From positions 4,524,501 through 4,588,500 of the forward strand of contig NC_092606.1 in assembly GCF_047663525.1 (NCBI RefSeq): DNA of 64,000 nt, in the 5' to 3' direction. Position 1 is the stretch's first letter, and each line of letters opens with the position of its first letter. Positions 38,601 through 63,624 of this stretch are shown one piece after another. Under the pieces are notes generated by a model. That model searched no databases, had not been told where the DNA came from, and worked only from the letters and a program-made list of their open reading frames with translations. Both the position numbers and the translations under genes were made by a program. The stretch is from Anas platyrhynchos. Lineage: Eukaryota > Chordata > Aves > Anseriformes > Anatidae.

Positions 38601-41600
38601 GCCTGATGTTGATTAAGTTTGTAATGGGATAAAAAATGACAGAAGTTAGTATAACATTCTCACACCAACAGCAGTTTTAAACTATCATCCTCTTTTAGGT
38701 CACTACTGTGGTATGCTTCCCAATAACATCACAGGTTGCTGTATTCAACGAAAACATTCAGCCCGACAGACTACGATGACTTTTTGTCTGAGTGAAACTA
38801 AATCTTTTTTTTTTTTTTTTTGACTTCTCAACCCTGTCTTCTGTCTTGTAAAGTCTTGCCTTTCTACTTATGTAAGGGAGTAGAAAACTTTCTTTTATAT
38901 CCCCATAACCTGACAAGCCCTTTCAAACAAAACAGAATAAGTAAAAACAAAAATATCACTTGTCAGGATAATTCTGCAATGCTTTGAAATTAGGCATTGG
39001 GCTGTGAAAACTGGCTCATATTTCACCAGCGAAAGGTAATTACTTTAGTCTTCTGACAGGTTTCCTGTGAGCACACCAGTGAGCAAGAAGGGACAATTTA
39101 TGTTCATCGTCCTTTATTGCCAGAAGTCATACTGCTGCAGGGCCCATTGCCTCTAACCCTATTATCCCACCATAACAGTCTCTTAAGAAATAGAGAAAGA
39201 TATGCTAGACATCCTAAGTTGGGTGGGAAACTTGCAGTCTGCTGCTCTCCTGAGTACTCTGAAGTATCTGATGAACCAGTAGTTCTACCAAAATTGTTGC
39301 AAATTACTAGCTTAGGTAACAAAATTAGAGAATGAATTTGGCAAAGCTTAGAAGTTAAGCGACTGTAGTTATTCCAAGCACACAGAGATAAGACAGACAG
39401 CATACATTTTCAAGTATCGACCTTTTTGTCATCGTTTCCTGATAACATTCTGGCATTATTTTCTTTCTTCTTCTGCTGCATTTCATCATAAATACTGTCA
39501 TACTCATACACTGTAGCATCTTCTGACAAAGCTTTCTGAATTTCCAATTTAGTCTAAAACAAAACAAAACAGAAGATAAAGGAATGAATCACAAATATGT
39601 TAAATGAATGATGCATAAATATCTTTTTCCTTCTAACTATGTCTTCCATAGCTTTTTTTAAAAGTAAAACTCATGTTTCTTCTGTATAACTTACTCCTCA
39701 ATTACAGTCACAGGCCCACTGTTGGCATATATTTAAATATTAAAAAACAACAACAACAACAACACTTTGTAACATTACATTCTACAAATAAAACAATTTG
39801 AGAAACTAAAAACATAAATGCATTTTATGCCATAATACAAGCTTTGCTTTGTATTGATTAAACTTAATTTTTTACTGTTTCAAGTTATGACCAGCTCTGT
39901 GTTAAACCTCAGCCATAGACCGCTCATTAGGCAGTTCTACAGCTACTCTGGTTATAGCAAGAACCTAAAAAAAGAACGATCTTGCCCACAAAACCGAAAG
40001 AAAATCTTTGCTGGAGGAAAGGCGCTGAGAATTTCATGTTTAAAAAAATTTTATGCTGCGAAGAGCAATGCATGAAATTATAAAACCACGAGGAATTTTT
40101 TAAAGGGTAACTCTAACTCTGAAAATACACAATTATGTTTCTGCAATTATTTAATAAAATGGGAAATGTAATTGGTTACAATTTTATCTTTCCATATTTA
40201 GAACACTTTAGATTCCAATTATTATGCTTCTGGAAAATAATCATGAGCATTTCCCTACTGGTAAGGTTTAAAAAAAACATTTTATAACATCCTTAATCTG
40301 TTGACCAGAGTAACAAAAAAACCATCTTGATTACAACGAGTCTTATCTTTGAAAGACATCTGTGTGGAAGCCTAGAATTAGGATAGTAAATTTCATTCTG
40401 TAACTGCAGTAAAAAATAGAATCACATTCTATTTGATTCCATGATTCTAATCGCACTTAAATACAAACCATATAATTTGAGTTATATTTTCATTCAGTCA
40501 AGACAGGAGGCCAAAAACTAGTAAAGGACTTTCTCACTTCCTTTGTCTTTTCAAGTATGCTTCAGAAAAATTGGGAAGCGCACTGCCTGCAGGATGTGCG
40601 GAATCAGCAGGATATACGGCAGTGCATTTTGGGATACATTACCACATAAAGAACTGAAAAAAACCTAACACACTGGCAAACAATTTATGGAGGAAGTTTA
40701 GGAAGGGAACACATTTTATCAATACAGCAAAAAACAGATTAAAATGCACACCCATATACACTGATGTCACTGGCAAAGCCAGATTAGAAAGCTCCTCAGC
40801 TTCACTCACTCCATCGAGGGTTTTTTTTTTGGTTTTTTTTTTGGTTGTTTTTTTGTCTTCCCTGTGTCCCATTTACTCCTCTGTCCACAGCCCTGCTTTT
40901 AGGTCTGCACTGTCAGGCTGCTTGTTTCACAGGTCTCAGTAGCAGCATGGGTTCACAAGCCACTATTCCAACACAAAGGTGCAAGAGTAAAAGGACAGGA
41001 GCAAGAATTTCTTATTCTTAGCTGGAATTTCTGGCACCTTTGCCAGTGAAGAAAACGTGTGTGACTGAATCTGTGCTGAACTGGCTGCTGGCCTGAAGAC
41101 AAACAACCAAAACCAGGTAAAACTACCATATCTCTGCAGATAGTAAATGCAGTCATTTCCAAATTTGCCATGGGCATGAAAAGTCTCCACTGCACCTTAC
41201 CTGTTTCATCACTTGTTTTTTCAATGCTTCTTTCTGAAGACTTTCACCAACGGATGGCTGTAAGAAAAAAACATTGCAGAAATAAAATGAACTACATTGA
41301 TGCAGCTCACATTATTTTTCTGCCATTTTAATGAACAGTTATCTAAACAGTCTCCTTACATTAGGCAGTCTCTCACTCCATCAGCATTTTTCCATAAGCA
41401 AGAAAAGCTAAAAGTTTATTCATAAGCATACAATGAATCAGCCTTTTCCATGAGCAAAATACTGCCCTACCTCAACATATGTATATGTCTTTTATAAAAA
41501 TGATGATGAGTTTAAGAACATGATTTTACAGACAGCGTACCTCAAAAGCTACAAATAATTTCCTGCTATTTCACTAACCAAGCAGTCTCTGCTCAAGAAA

Positions 41601-44600
41601 TGCTCAGAGACGTGAGATCTGTGGAAATTGTTTTGTCCCAATGCCTTTTTCCAACCACTGCCAAAAAACTCATAGAAAAGCCATGTCCCTCCACTGCAGC
41701 GTCAGTCTACTGGTTTACGAAGCTAGCACATCAGGAGTCAAAACACCCAAGAAAGGGTATCTAAGGCAAAAACCAAAGCAGATTCCTAAGAGATAATGCT
41801 TGTGATACACCTGTGCACTCTTACAAACACTGAACTTCTTTCCATTGTTGCTAAGAAAAAAAAAAAAGGAAAACACAGACCACCCCAAATCAACAAAAAC
41901 TGGAATTATATCCTCCTACCAATTTATGTATCAAAACCATTTTAATGCTCTTGCAAACTGTACTTAAGAATACAGAAGGATAAATATTCTCAATAATTTT
42001 TGAATTATATTTCTAATACTCTGTGAAACAGGCATTGTTCAGAGTATACATATTGCTTCCCGTGTGTAAATTTCAACAGAGAAGTGACTGTGCCGAGCAG
42101 ACATTCTTAGTGACAACCCCACAGGAGAACTGCATTCATAGAAATATCCGAAAGGATTTGGCAATATTTCAAGTTTGATCAGTATCGTTAATTCTGTATT
42201 TTTTAAAAACAAGAATGTTGCTGTTTTGAGCAGCATGTACTTCAGGCATTAATGGATAATATTTCAAGATAAGTAAGCTAGAAAGCAGCAATACTAATCT
42301 TCCCCAAGAAAAACACGTATCCACTACTGAAAACATTCCCTAATCAGCATACTTTCTAAAAACAAATAACAGAAACGAACAAACAAAAAACAGAACTGAG
42401 TTTTATTTAGTTTTGTCTTTTAATTAGTGTTGAACTAGACTGCATATCCTTCTTTTCTGAACCAAGAGATAAGACTGTTTATTAAACAGACGTTCTATAA
42501 ATGTCAGGACTCCTATCCTTGTTTATGTAATTAGGTATCGCTTCATCTTAAAAAGCAGAAATAGGAAGGAAAAAATCCTCTTGCGTTTTGGCAGCTTCCC
42601 AAGCTTTGTGACTTTGACTAGTACGTGGATTCACAGAATCACAGGACGGTTTGGGGTGGAAGGGACCTCAAAGCCCACCCAGTCCCAAGCCCCTGCCACC
42701 TCCCACTTTTGGCTGCCCAAAGCCCCATCCAACCTGTCCCAGGGCTGGGGCATCCACAGCTTCTCTGGGCAGCCTGTCCCAGAGCCCCACCACCTTGGAA
42801 CACACTCTCTCTCTTTCTAAAAGGAGAAGAGACTGTGTAATCAGCTCTTAATAAAATTAAGCTGAAAACCAACTAGCAGGGAGCCTGAAACAGCGACTAG
42901 GATCTTCTGAAATCAAACAAAACTAGCACAAGGCAAACCCAAACAGATTCCCGTATCAAGAGGGCTCTGAATTTCATCTGATGCTTACAAGTAATAACGT
43001 GTCATGACCTCTTTTTCTTACGTTATTGAAGTTTTAACAGATGGGTCAACAAGGAAAGACGCCCAAGTGCTTTTCCATAATTTTCTACATGACAGACTGT
43101 AAACAGTTCAAATCTTTGTCATTGCTTAATTTCAGAAACAGAACAAGTTGTGCCATAAGCAGCAGAATTAATGGACTCTCATTTTATGTGACTTTGTGCC
43201 CTCTATCTCTTTATTCCCATTATCACCCCCTCAAACACCCTACCTGCTTGATTTGTCAAGTGGGCAACACTCCGTGTGATCCACAGCTACCCCTGTGCTG
43301 AGCAGTCCCTCAATTATGCCTTCTTTGGGCAGAAGAAAATTGGAATCACAAACTCTCAGCTGTCTGTCCTTTACTCAGATGCCAAATTTCACAAAAAAAA
43401 CAAAGGAAGAGAGTGGTTTTGGGCCCTCTGCCACCTATGTTGTGTGGTTAGGATTGATAGTGGGGGTCTAACTAACAGGTACATAGAGGGATCACCTCTA
43501 CATGTTTTTTTTTCTGCTAGGCAAAGCACAAATGGTAACAAGATCTGCAAGCTTCTGTGTAGTCCTGTCTAAAAAAAATATCCAGAAATTTACTATGTCC
43601 AAGCAGTACCGAGCAATTCCAAGCTCAGCAAGAGGAAAAAAGGGTGCTAAGGCAACACTGACAGTGCTGGGAGAAGTAGGTATGGTACCCCCTGACAGCA
43701 TCCGCTGAATTCGGGTTAGTGGATTATTTGGTTGTATCACCCAACAAGACTCCTGGCTTCAGCCATCAGTATTTCCCCCTAGCTCTCAGGATTGCAGAGC
43801 TAATGTTCTGTAAAAGGTGCCTGAACACCAAGGAGCTTCCTCTGTGTTACGGCAGAAAGCAAAGGCTCGGTAACAGACAGCACAGACCCCACGGCCCTAG
43901 TGACAAAGTGAGCTTTATTCCACTGAAATATTTCAGACCCTGCTCAGAGAGTTTTCCTTGTCAGCCTACATGAAATGAATGTGTTGATCTACAAAGATTA
44001 CACAAACACAAAAGTAATATATAATCCTCATTATTGTACATGTAATTGTAAAGAAGTCCACCTGTGATATGTTTGCCTAGAACAGCGGCAGGTTTATAGA
44101 AAACAAACACCTTCCCTAATGGTTTATGGTTGACAATTTCCTGTTGTGCTATGAGCTCTGATAGATGAGAACTTCCTGTTCTTTTGTATTGTTTTTACTT
44201 ATCAACTGCCCATTTATTAAAGGCCCCAGAAGCTCAGCAATCTGTCTCCTACCTTCTCTTTCCCTGAAGTCAAGCTATTCTTCAGAAGCACAAAGCCTGT
44301 AGTTTAATATTTTCTAGAAGGAAAAGATGGTTTAACCCTATCCTTTGATTTGCGTAGAACCCAAATAAAAAGATAAATAAACTTAAAATAATAATAATAA
44401 AGAAACTTAAAAATGAGACTCTACAGTTTACCAGCTCTACAAGGCCATGGAAGAAAGCTTAGATGCAAACAAAAAGGTTAAAAAAAAACAAACACAAGCA
44501 CACAAAACAGTTAAAGAAATGGCCTCAATCTATGAACACTTCTCACTGTCACACATCGAAGCTACAGACCAATGTTTTTAGCTCATCTCAGGTGAGTTCA

Positions 44601-47600
44601 AATTCTAACAGAGCACTGCAAACCATTTGCAGCTTTATACAAAAAGCACAATTCAAAGTTCAAAAATCCAGCACCTAAAAAGGGGGGTTCCACATGTTTT
44701 CTCTGCCCTCCCACCAGAACATCCCTGTCTTCCCACATCTCAGGTCTCATCTGCAGCTCTTCCCTTTCTCTCTGTAGTTTCTGCTTCCTCCCATCTCACC
44801 TTGGCAATGAAAAAGGAAAGAACTCAGACAACAGATTCACCTCAAATCATACACTGTACAAGCCATGGTGACTGGTACAAGGCGACGAGACAGAATGCGT
44901 AAAATAACTCCCATACAGAACTAGCTTTCCTTGGCATACCCACCCAGCTTCCAGCAACTAGGAGTCTTGGGGCTTCCTGAGATGGAGGATGCACCTGGAC
45001 CATTGTTTGACACCAGCAGCATCCCCTGATTTGACGAATCCATTCCTGAACCCATTTATAGCTTTGGCCATGCCACAATATCCTGTGGCAGCGAGTTCCA
45101 CAACTTAATTAGACATTGTGTGGAGAAAAACAACTTCCTTGTGTTTAGATGAAACCTGCTACTTGGTCATTCCTTTAGATCCCCTACTGCTCATGTTATG
45201 AGAAATACCAAAATCACTTTACTTTCTCTGAATCATTTTTGATTTTACATGCTTCCTTGGGAACTATTCCTCTCCACTTCCTTTCTGTCAGTGAGCTAAG
45301 AGCCCCTCAGTCTGTTTAGTCTTATCCTGCATGCAGACTGCTGCATAAACTCCAGTCCTTATTGTTACTCTACTGAATTCTCCACTCTTTTTATCAGTCA
45401 CAGTGTCCTTTTTGAAAGGAACTGTAAGCAAAAATAAAAATTTGAGTCTACATGTACATGCTGCAAAATGAGCCTCCATTTACACAGCGATACTTTCCAC
45501 TAAATCCCAAATACGAAACAGAACACAGAACAGTGCGCTGGGAACACTGACAAGCCACCTCTGAAAGCACAGTGCATGAATATTTTGGGATAATATTTTG
45601 GGAGAAAATGGATATACAGCAAGTAACGGTACGCCAGAATAGAAGCTTAATTCTGACATCTCATAGTTTGCTGATGTAACGTCTGTTCTCTATAACAGGT
45701 TTTCCTAGGGATAACCTTCCCTCCAGTTTTTAAAAACAGTAACAGTTCCTCATTTTGAAGGCAAATAATTCAAGACTATGCTGTGTAGAAATAACTGTAA
45801 TCACCTGGTTTTTCTTTTTGCCACTCAACACTGGGAAAATTTAAGTAAAATTTCTATCCAAGGTGTTCTTGTTGTGAACTAACCCAAAGAACATCTTCAT
45901 CAGCGACTAACATCCACTAACGTACTTAGTCACAGTAAAAATGATCACATTTTGAATTCCTTCAGCAAGGGTACAGGCAAAATCTTAATGAAATATGCAT
46001 AGTAGCATTTTAAAAAAAAAAGAAGGGACTGAAAGTTTGGTATCTAATATATAATCACAGACCAAGTCAGGTGTGCAGATTTCCCAGCACAAACTTTATT
46101 AGAGTTCAGTTAAAAATACATAATCTCCAGACATTTGAGATGTAGTTCTGACTGATAAGGCAGCAGACAGGAAATGAAACCCCTCCCAAATGCTGCTCCT
46201 TATCTCGAAAAGCTCTGGAATTATTATTGAACTAATAAAGTAATTTTGCTTTTTAAAAAATGATCCTTTTTGATAAAGGCAGTTATGAGATTATTACTTT
46301 TTGCTGGGTATGTACCATACTGATGTGCATGACAACTTTAAATAGTCTGTAGAGCAGCCTGGTAGCGAATGTCAGCTCTTCGGAAAGGAACGATACTTGA
46401 TCTGTTAAGCTACAAGTTAGCTGACACCAACACACATTGTTATTATTACCAATATTATTATTAGCATTATTTTACTTTCGTGTTGAGATATTAAAAAGAG
46501 AAAATTCAGAAATAGAAAACATGCAAGTCACGCCTCACCCACTGAGGGTTCCCAGTCCTACCATTTAATGTTTAATGACAACAGATTAATTCAGTTCTTG
46601 GGATCTGGAAAATGTGGGGACAGTCCCTTGATGCAGAGAAGGATACCAAACCCCATACTGCCACAGAAAGGGAAAGTGCTCCTGGCACTGAGGATAGTGG
46701 ATCCCCATCACATTCACCAGCTGTGTTTGAAGGAAAGCCTCTCTTTAGAGCCCTGCTGTCAGCTGTGAGCTGTTGGAGGGACACACCTCCTCGTAGTACC
46801 GAGGAGAGCAGCTAAATGAGGAAAGGAAGGGGATTTCAGACATGTTCCTGCCCTCTGTGCTTCCTATAAGCTGCAGTTTCATGTCTGGGGTTGAGTGGAT
46901 ATTACTAAGAAACCCCTCAGTCCTCTCACGCACTTTGTAAAGGGAACTCAGACATCTGCAGCAGCGACTTTCTGGATGCAACCTCTCACAAAGGTTGGGA
47001 ATTGCTCAATTTGTCATAGAAATATGACAAAAAATAACAACTTCTAGTTCATTAAAAATGTTTTGATACTAGGAGTCAGAGACCAACAAAGGTTATTTGA
47101 TGCTTTATTAGCATTGGTTTTTCAACTACACAATAGAAAGAGCATTTTCTGGGTTTTGGAGGAAAAAAAGGTTAATATTCCTGTATTATGATTACACTAT
47201 GCAAATGATTCAATAATCACGGGTAATTGCTGCTTGATATTACCCAGCAAATTGTAACTTTATCTCCAGAAACAGAGAAAGAAATTGTAACTGTATCTCT
47301 CATCTGTGTAGGGAGCTCCTCTCCACAATTCTATCCTTTTCCTGTAAGCTATGAAACTACTGGCTCTAAAATCTTCAAAAATTCTGTTTAAGAAGCTGAA
47401 TATCTGTAAGTGTTCAAACCAGCATACACTCCGAGCCAGTTCTTGGATGGCCCCATGTGTAGAGCAGTACATCCAGAAGTGTAATTTTTATTGTGGACAG
47501 CACCATCTACTGGATCAGGTAGAAAGCTAATATTTTTAAGGTAAGGCTTAAAAAAATAAAGATAACTATATAAAATAACACTATCAACATCATGCAATAT

Positions 47601-49022
47601 TGCCATACATCACAGAATATCAATAAACTCTGCGGTCACTGAAAAGCTGTACATATGTTACTGCAGGGATTGTGTGTTTCGTTGCCTTTTTTTTCTTTAA
47701 AACTTTTAGTTTGTACAGCTTTGCTTTTGTTTAAAGTGAGTACCAACAATAAATCAATTATATTGAAGCTGCGTGGAATAATCTAAAGGATACAACACAC
47801 TTAACAGCTGTTAATATTTGAGAAACGACTGTTGCTTGCTCCTGGCTGTTCCGTTTGTAGACATAATCACCTAGGTAACCAACAAACCTATGAGCTAGTT
47901 GCTGTTAACTCTTGCAAATATAAATTTGACGAACTTTTGGAAGAGTTGTCAGAAATTAACAGTGAAGTAATCACTTACCTTTAAGTTGCACTAAAGAAAA
48001 CAGATCACATTTCACACCCAAATTCCAAGTGATAATAAATATCATAATACTGCTGCTAGATGCTGATGCAGGCACTATGGTTGTAAACAAATTGTTTGCA
48101 GAAAATGGGAAGAAAATTGTTGAACTGACCTCTTCATCAGAGTCATCTGCGAACACGGAGAGTTTGCTGGAAACGAGACTCTTCTGCTGCATTTTCTTGG
48201 GCATAATGAGCCCATACCTAGGGAAAAACATTAAAAGTTACCTTTAACATATTTGCTGCAAAACACAGAGGTTACAAATCAGAAACCTACTCCTCACAAT
48301 TTTAGAAACAAAGGTCAGCATCAGTGTAACGTTTTGAATACAGATCTGAGCAGGATTTCCAGCAGCGCGCTCAGCATCGCCACACACCTGCCAGCTTCTC
48401 CCATGGCTGTGGTTGTCTTTTCCCATGCTTCTGACTAAAATTACCTTCCTAAATCATGCCACAAACCCCTCCAGCCCTGAGTTCCCTATGTGATGCTTTG
48501 TTTTTCCCCTGCTCAGAGTAGTAAACAGCCCCTGTTGCCCAAGCTGCAGGTTTCCCCCCACACGAGCTGTTCTGTGGCCGTGAACCCACCCCGTGTGGCA
48601 CCAACCCGCAGCCCACCCCCTGAGGCAGCAGCAGCAGGGGCCGCGGCCTGCAGCCCACTCACATCACCCAGACACCACCTAACTGCACATTTCAGGCCCT
48701 GGTGCGAACAGGGCGCATTTTTACGCTCAGAAACACCCCCTGCAGTCGTGTCAAGGCTTGAGCCCCTAACCCAGGCCCGCCTCTCCCCTCACCCTTCCCC
48801 TGAGCCCCCCACAGGGCTCTCCACAGCGCGCGGTGCCACAAACATCGCCTCACGGAGCTGCCCGCGCTCCGGCTCAGGCCGGCAGGGCAGGGCTGCGGGA
48901 GCTGCCCCGCGGTAGGGTCGAGGGAACCCCCCCGGGGGCTGTGCGGGGCTCGCCCCGGCCCCCTGCGACCCCCTGAGCCCCCCTTGGCCCGCCCGCACTC
49001 ACTGCCTGCCGGCCGCCGCCAT
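34571..49022 (-). CDS. NSRP1: Nuclear speckle splicing regulatory protein 1, complete, 7 coding exons
   Basis: NSRP1 (CCDC55, NSrp70) is an RS-like nuclear speckle protein that binds splicing factors and changes alternative splice choice. The exons (20, 88, 57, 132, 208, 109 and 1039 nt in transcript order) sum to 1653 nt, or 550 residues plus stop; human has about 558. All junctions keep frame. The N-terminal part (about residues 7-205) is the conserved coiled-coil CCDC55 region (DUF2040), with stretches such as EDATVYEYDSIYDEMQQKKK and QKDLSGFYRHLLNQ. The last exon encodes a very charged Arg/Glu/Lys/Asp/Ser-rich region and a conserved end, EETVMSARDRYLARQMARV. The start ATG lies in a CpG island. 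The gene is convergent with SLC6A4 and head-to-tail with EFCAB5, as in human. Confidence 0.96.
37557..37665 (-). CDS. NSRP1: NSRP1 coding exon 6
   Basis: About residues 169-204: AYLDVTKQKDLSGFYRHLLN, QTVGEEEMPKCSFREA. This is the end of the conserved CCDC55 region. The acceptor is tccccttag and the donor CAG|GTACGA. Confidence 0.95.
37785..37900 (+). repeat. CR1-like LINE 3' fragment
   Basis: It runs from ctggaggttttcaagcctgg through gagcaagctgatctgacctc to ggtcaactagaccag. The phrases 'ggaggttttcaag', 'gagcaa.ctg.tctgacctcatagc' and 'ggactagac' are typical of CR1 3' ends in birds and reptiles. Diverged and without the terminal repeats. Confidence 0.7.
38322..38529 (-). CDS. NSRP1: NSRP1 coding exon 5: coiled-coil core
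   Basis: Residues 100-168. It begins PRYIHNILKAAEIRKKEQEK and ends LQERAEEEEREKRQAALE. The long charged helix is the coiled coil that gave the old name CCDC55. The donor is GAGG|GTGAGA. Confidence 0.95.
39422..39553 (-). CDS. NSRP1: NSRP1 coding exon 4
   Basis: Residues 56-99, 44 codons in phase 0: TKLEIQKALSEDATVYEYDS, IYDEMQQKKKENNARMLSGN, DDKK. The acceptor is gttttag. The donor AAG|GTCGAT departs from consensus at +3 and +5, which suggests a weakly recognised exon end. Confidence 0.92.
39746..39764. repeat. AAC trinucleotide repeat
   Basis: Six consecutive AAC units in the NSRP1 intron upstream of coding exon 4, beside an A-rich stretch. Simple sequence. Confidence 0.85.
40818..40855. 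repeat. T-rich simple sequence
   Basis: Three T runs of 7-10 bases separated by GG, in the NSRP1 intron between coding exons 4 and 3. Read on the minus strand this is A-rich. Confidence 0.8.
41201..41257 (-). CDS. NSRP1: NSRP1 coding exon 3 (19 codons)
   Basis: Residues 37-55: PSVGESLQKEALKKQVMKQ. Acceptor ttcttacag and donor CAG|GTAAGG are both strong. It is too short to stand out as an open frame and was found by matching the protein. Confidence 0.93.
42628..42800 (-). repeat. CR1 LINE 3' end fragment
   Basis: The plus strand reads ggattcacagaatcacagga, then ggtggaagggacctcaaagc, then ccatccaacctgtcccaggg. This is the reverse complement of the 3' part of a young-looking avian CR1, including the terminal octamer-like repeat at its plus-strand left end. 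Overlapping proline-rich open frames here are translations of the repeat. Confidence 0.92.
44985..45430 (-). repeat. Old CR1-type LINE fragment
   Basis: Plus-strand phrases include gcgagttccacaacttaatt, agacattgtgtggagaaaaa, then catgttatgagaaata, and later gattttacatgcttc. They follow in the same order as the antisense strand of ancient CR1 families common in turtles, crocodilians and birds. Divergence is high, so this copy is probably much older than the one at 42628. Confidence 0.65.
48130..48217 (-). CDS. NSRP1: NSRP1 coding exon 2
   Basis: Residues 7-36: QYGLIMPKKMQQKSLVSSKL, SVFADDSDEE. The acceptor is tttccctag; the donor is GAG|GTCAGT. The acidic DDSDEE end continues into exon 3, as in mammals. 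Confidence 0.95.
49003..49022 (-). CDS. NSRP1: NSRP1 coding exon 1 (start codon exon)
   Basis: Twenty coding bases: MAAAGR plus CA of Gln, with the strong donor CA|GTGAGT. The start lies in the sequence CAAGATGGCGGC, a good Kozak context that is also a YY1 site. The first intron has a CpG-rich start. Confidence 0.92.
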
Positions 49023-49292
49023 CTTGGGCCGCGCTCCCGTCACAGCCGCCGCCGCCGTTCGGGTGCCGCAGATTCCTCACGGCTCAAAGCCCCCCCCCAG
49101 TCCCTCCCGGCCCACCCCGGCGCCTCAGCGCCGTGCCGAGACCCGGCCCCGCTCCTGTGGAGAAACGGGAAACGGACCAAGAAGGAACGGGGGCGGCTGT
49201 TTTTTGTTTTTTTTTTTTTGGCGAGTGGCGAAAGTGCCGATCGGGGAGCGGCCGGCCCGCGCCGCCCTGAGGCGCCCTTCGCGGCGGGCTGA

Positions 49293-49307
49293 GGGGGAGG
49301 GGGGGGG
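49293..49307 (+). repeat. G-rich run, possible G-quadruplex element
   Basis: GGGGG-A-GGGGGGGGG inside the CpG island, about 270 bases upstream of the NSRP1 start codon. Long G runs so near a promoter can fold as quadruplexes. Confidence 0.55.
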
Positions 49308-49330
49308 CACCGGTCCCCTGGCGGCGTTGC

Positions 49331-49915
49331 CTGTGGCCGAGTGAAGAAAGAGGAGTTTAATTTCCCCCAATTTTATCAAATTTTATTAAAGAAGCGGTTC
49401 TGCCGTAAGAAGCGTTATTGCAAAGATGAAATCTTGCGGCAGACGGTCAAGTTTGCTGTAATCTCAGGCTTTATCCCAATAAGACAGCTTTTTCCCTTTA
49501 TATATTAAAATTATGGGGCTTTTCCATAACACATGTAGAAGTAACTGTAAAAAAATGCTGATTAACAACCTTTAGTTAAAATTATTTCTAAAAAGTACTT
49601 TAAGGACAGTGAGTCTTAAAAACTTTTGCTCTATCATTTATGAGCACTGTAGCTTGGCAGACGTAAACTCTTACCTGCTTCTTTCTTATTGGAATTAATT
49701 AATTAAAAAAAAAAAAAGTTAAATAAGCTTTTAAATTTACTATATATACTTATAACAATAAAATTGTCTCCTTTAATGCTTTTATTTTTCTTAATAACAT
49801 ACAACAGACCATTATAACAGACCAAAATATAAAGCACCAGTTTATTAAATAAAAGATGTCAAATAGCAGAACCACTAGGGTTAGATGAGGAACCAGTGTT
49901 TCAGCTGAAGGCACG
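49331..49915 (-). other. EFCAB5: EFCAB5 3' UTR and spacer to the NSRP1 promoter
   Basis: The EFCAB5 stop is at 49918-49916. Minus-strand AATAAA hexamers lie at 49846-49841, 49786-49781 and 49387-49382. If the first is used, the 3' UTR is only about 90 bases and EFCAB5 ends roughly 0.8 kb before the NSRP1 start codon. A/T-rich with no coding frame. Confidence 0.55.

Positions 49916-63624
<13,709 letters not shown>

Larger units (their letters stand above)
35610..49002 (-). other. NSRP1: Introns of NSRP1
   Basis: The six introns run 48218-49002, 41258-48129 (the longest, 6.9 kb), 39554-41200, 38530-39421, 37666-38321 and 35610-37556. They hold three CR1-like fragments (37785-37900, 42628-42800 and 44985-45430), an AAC run (39746-39764), T-rich tracts (40818-40855), an AAT run (44387-44401) and poly(A) (37673-37690). 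No extra coding exon was recognised. Confidence 0.8.
48570..49330. promoter_or_regulatory. NSRP1: CpG island promoter of NSRP1
   Basis: A stretch of very high G+C content with dense CpG covers the end of intron 1, exon 1 and about 300 bases upstream, in otherwise A/T-rich surroundings. No TATA box is seen. A YY1-type motif (gccgccatcttg on plus, 49015-49026) spans the start codon, typical of TSS-proximal YY1 sites in housekeeping genes. C runs (49091-49098) and G runs (49293-49307) could form G-quadruplexes. Confidence 0.85.

Noticed and set aside
42581-42872. Overlapping proline-rich frames on both strands
   Set aside because: They translate a CR1 repeat tail in an NSRP1 intron.
48490-49344. 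Pro/Arg/Ala-rich open frames on both strands
   Set aside because: High G+C of the CpG island lowers stop-codon frequency; the translations are low-complexity and unlike known proteins.
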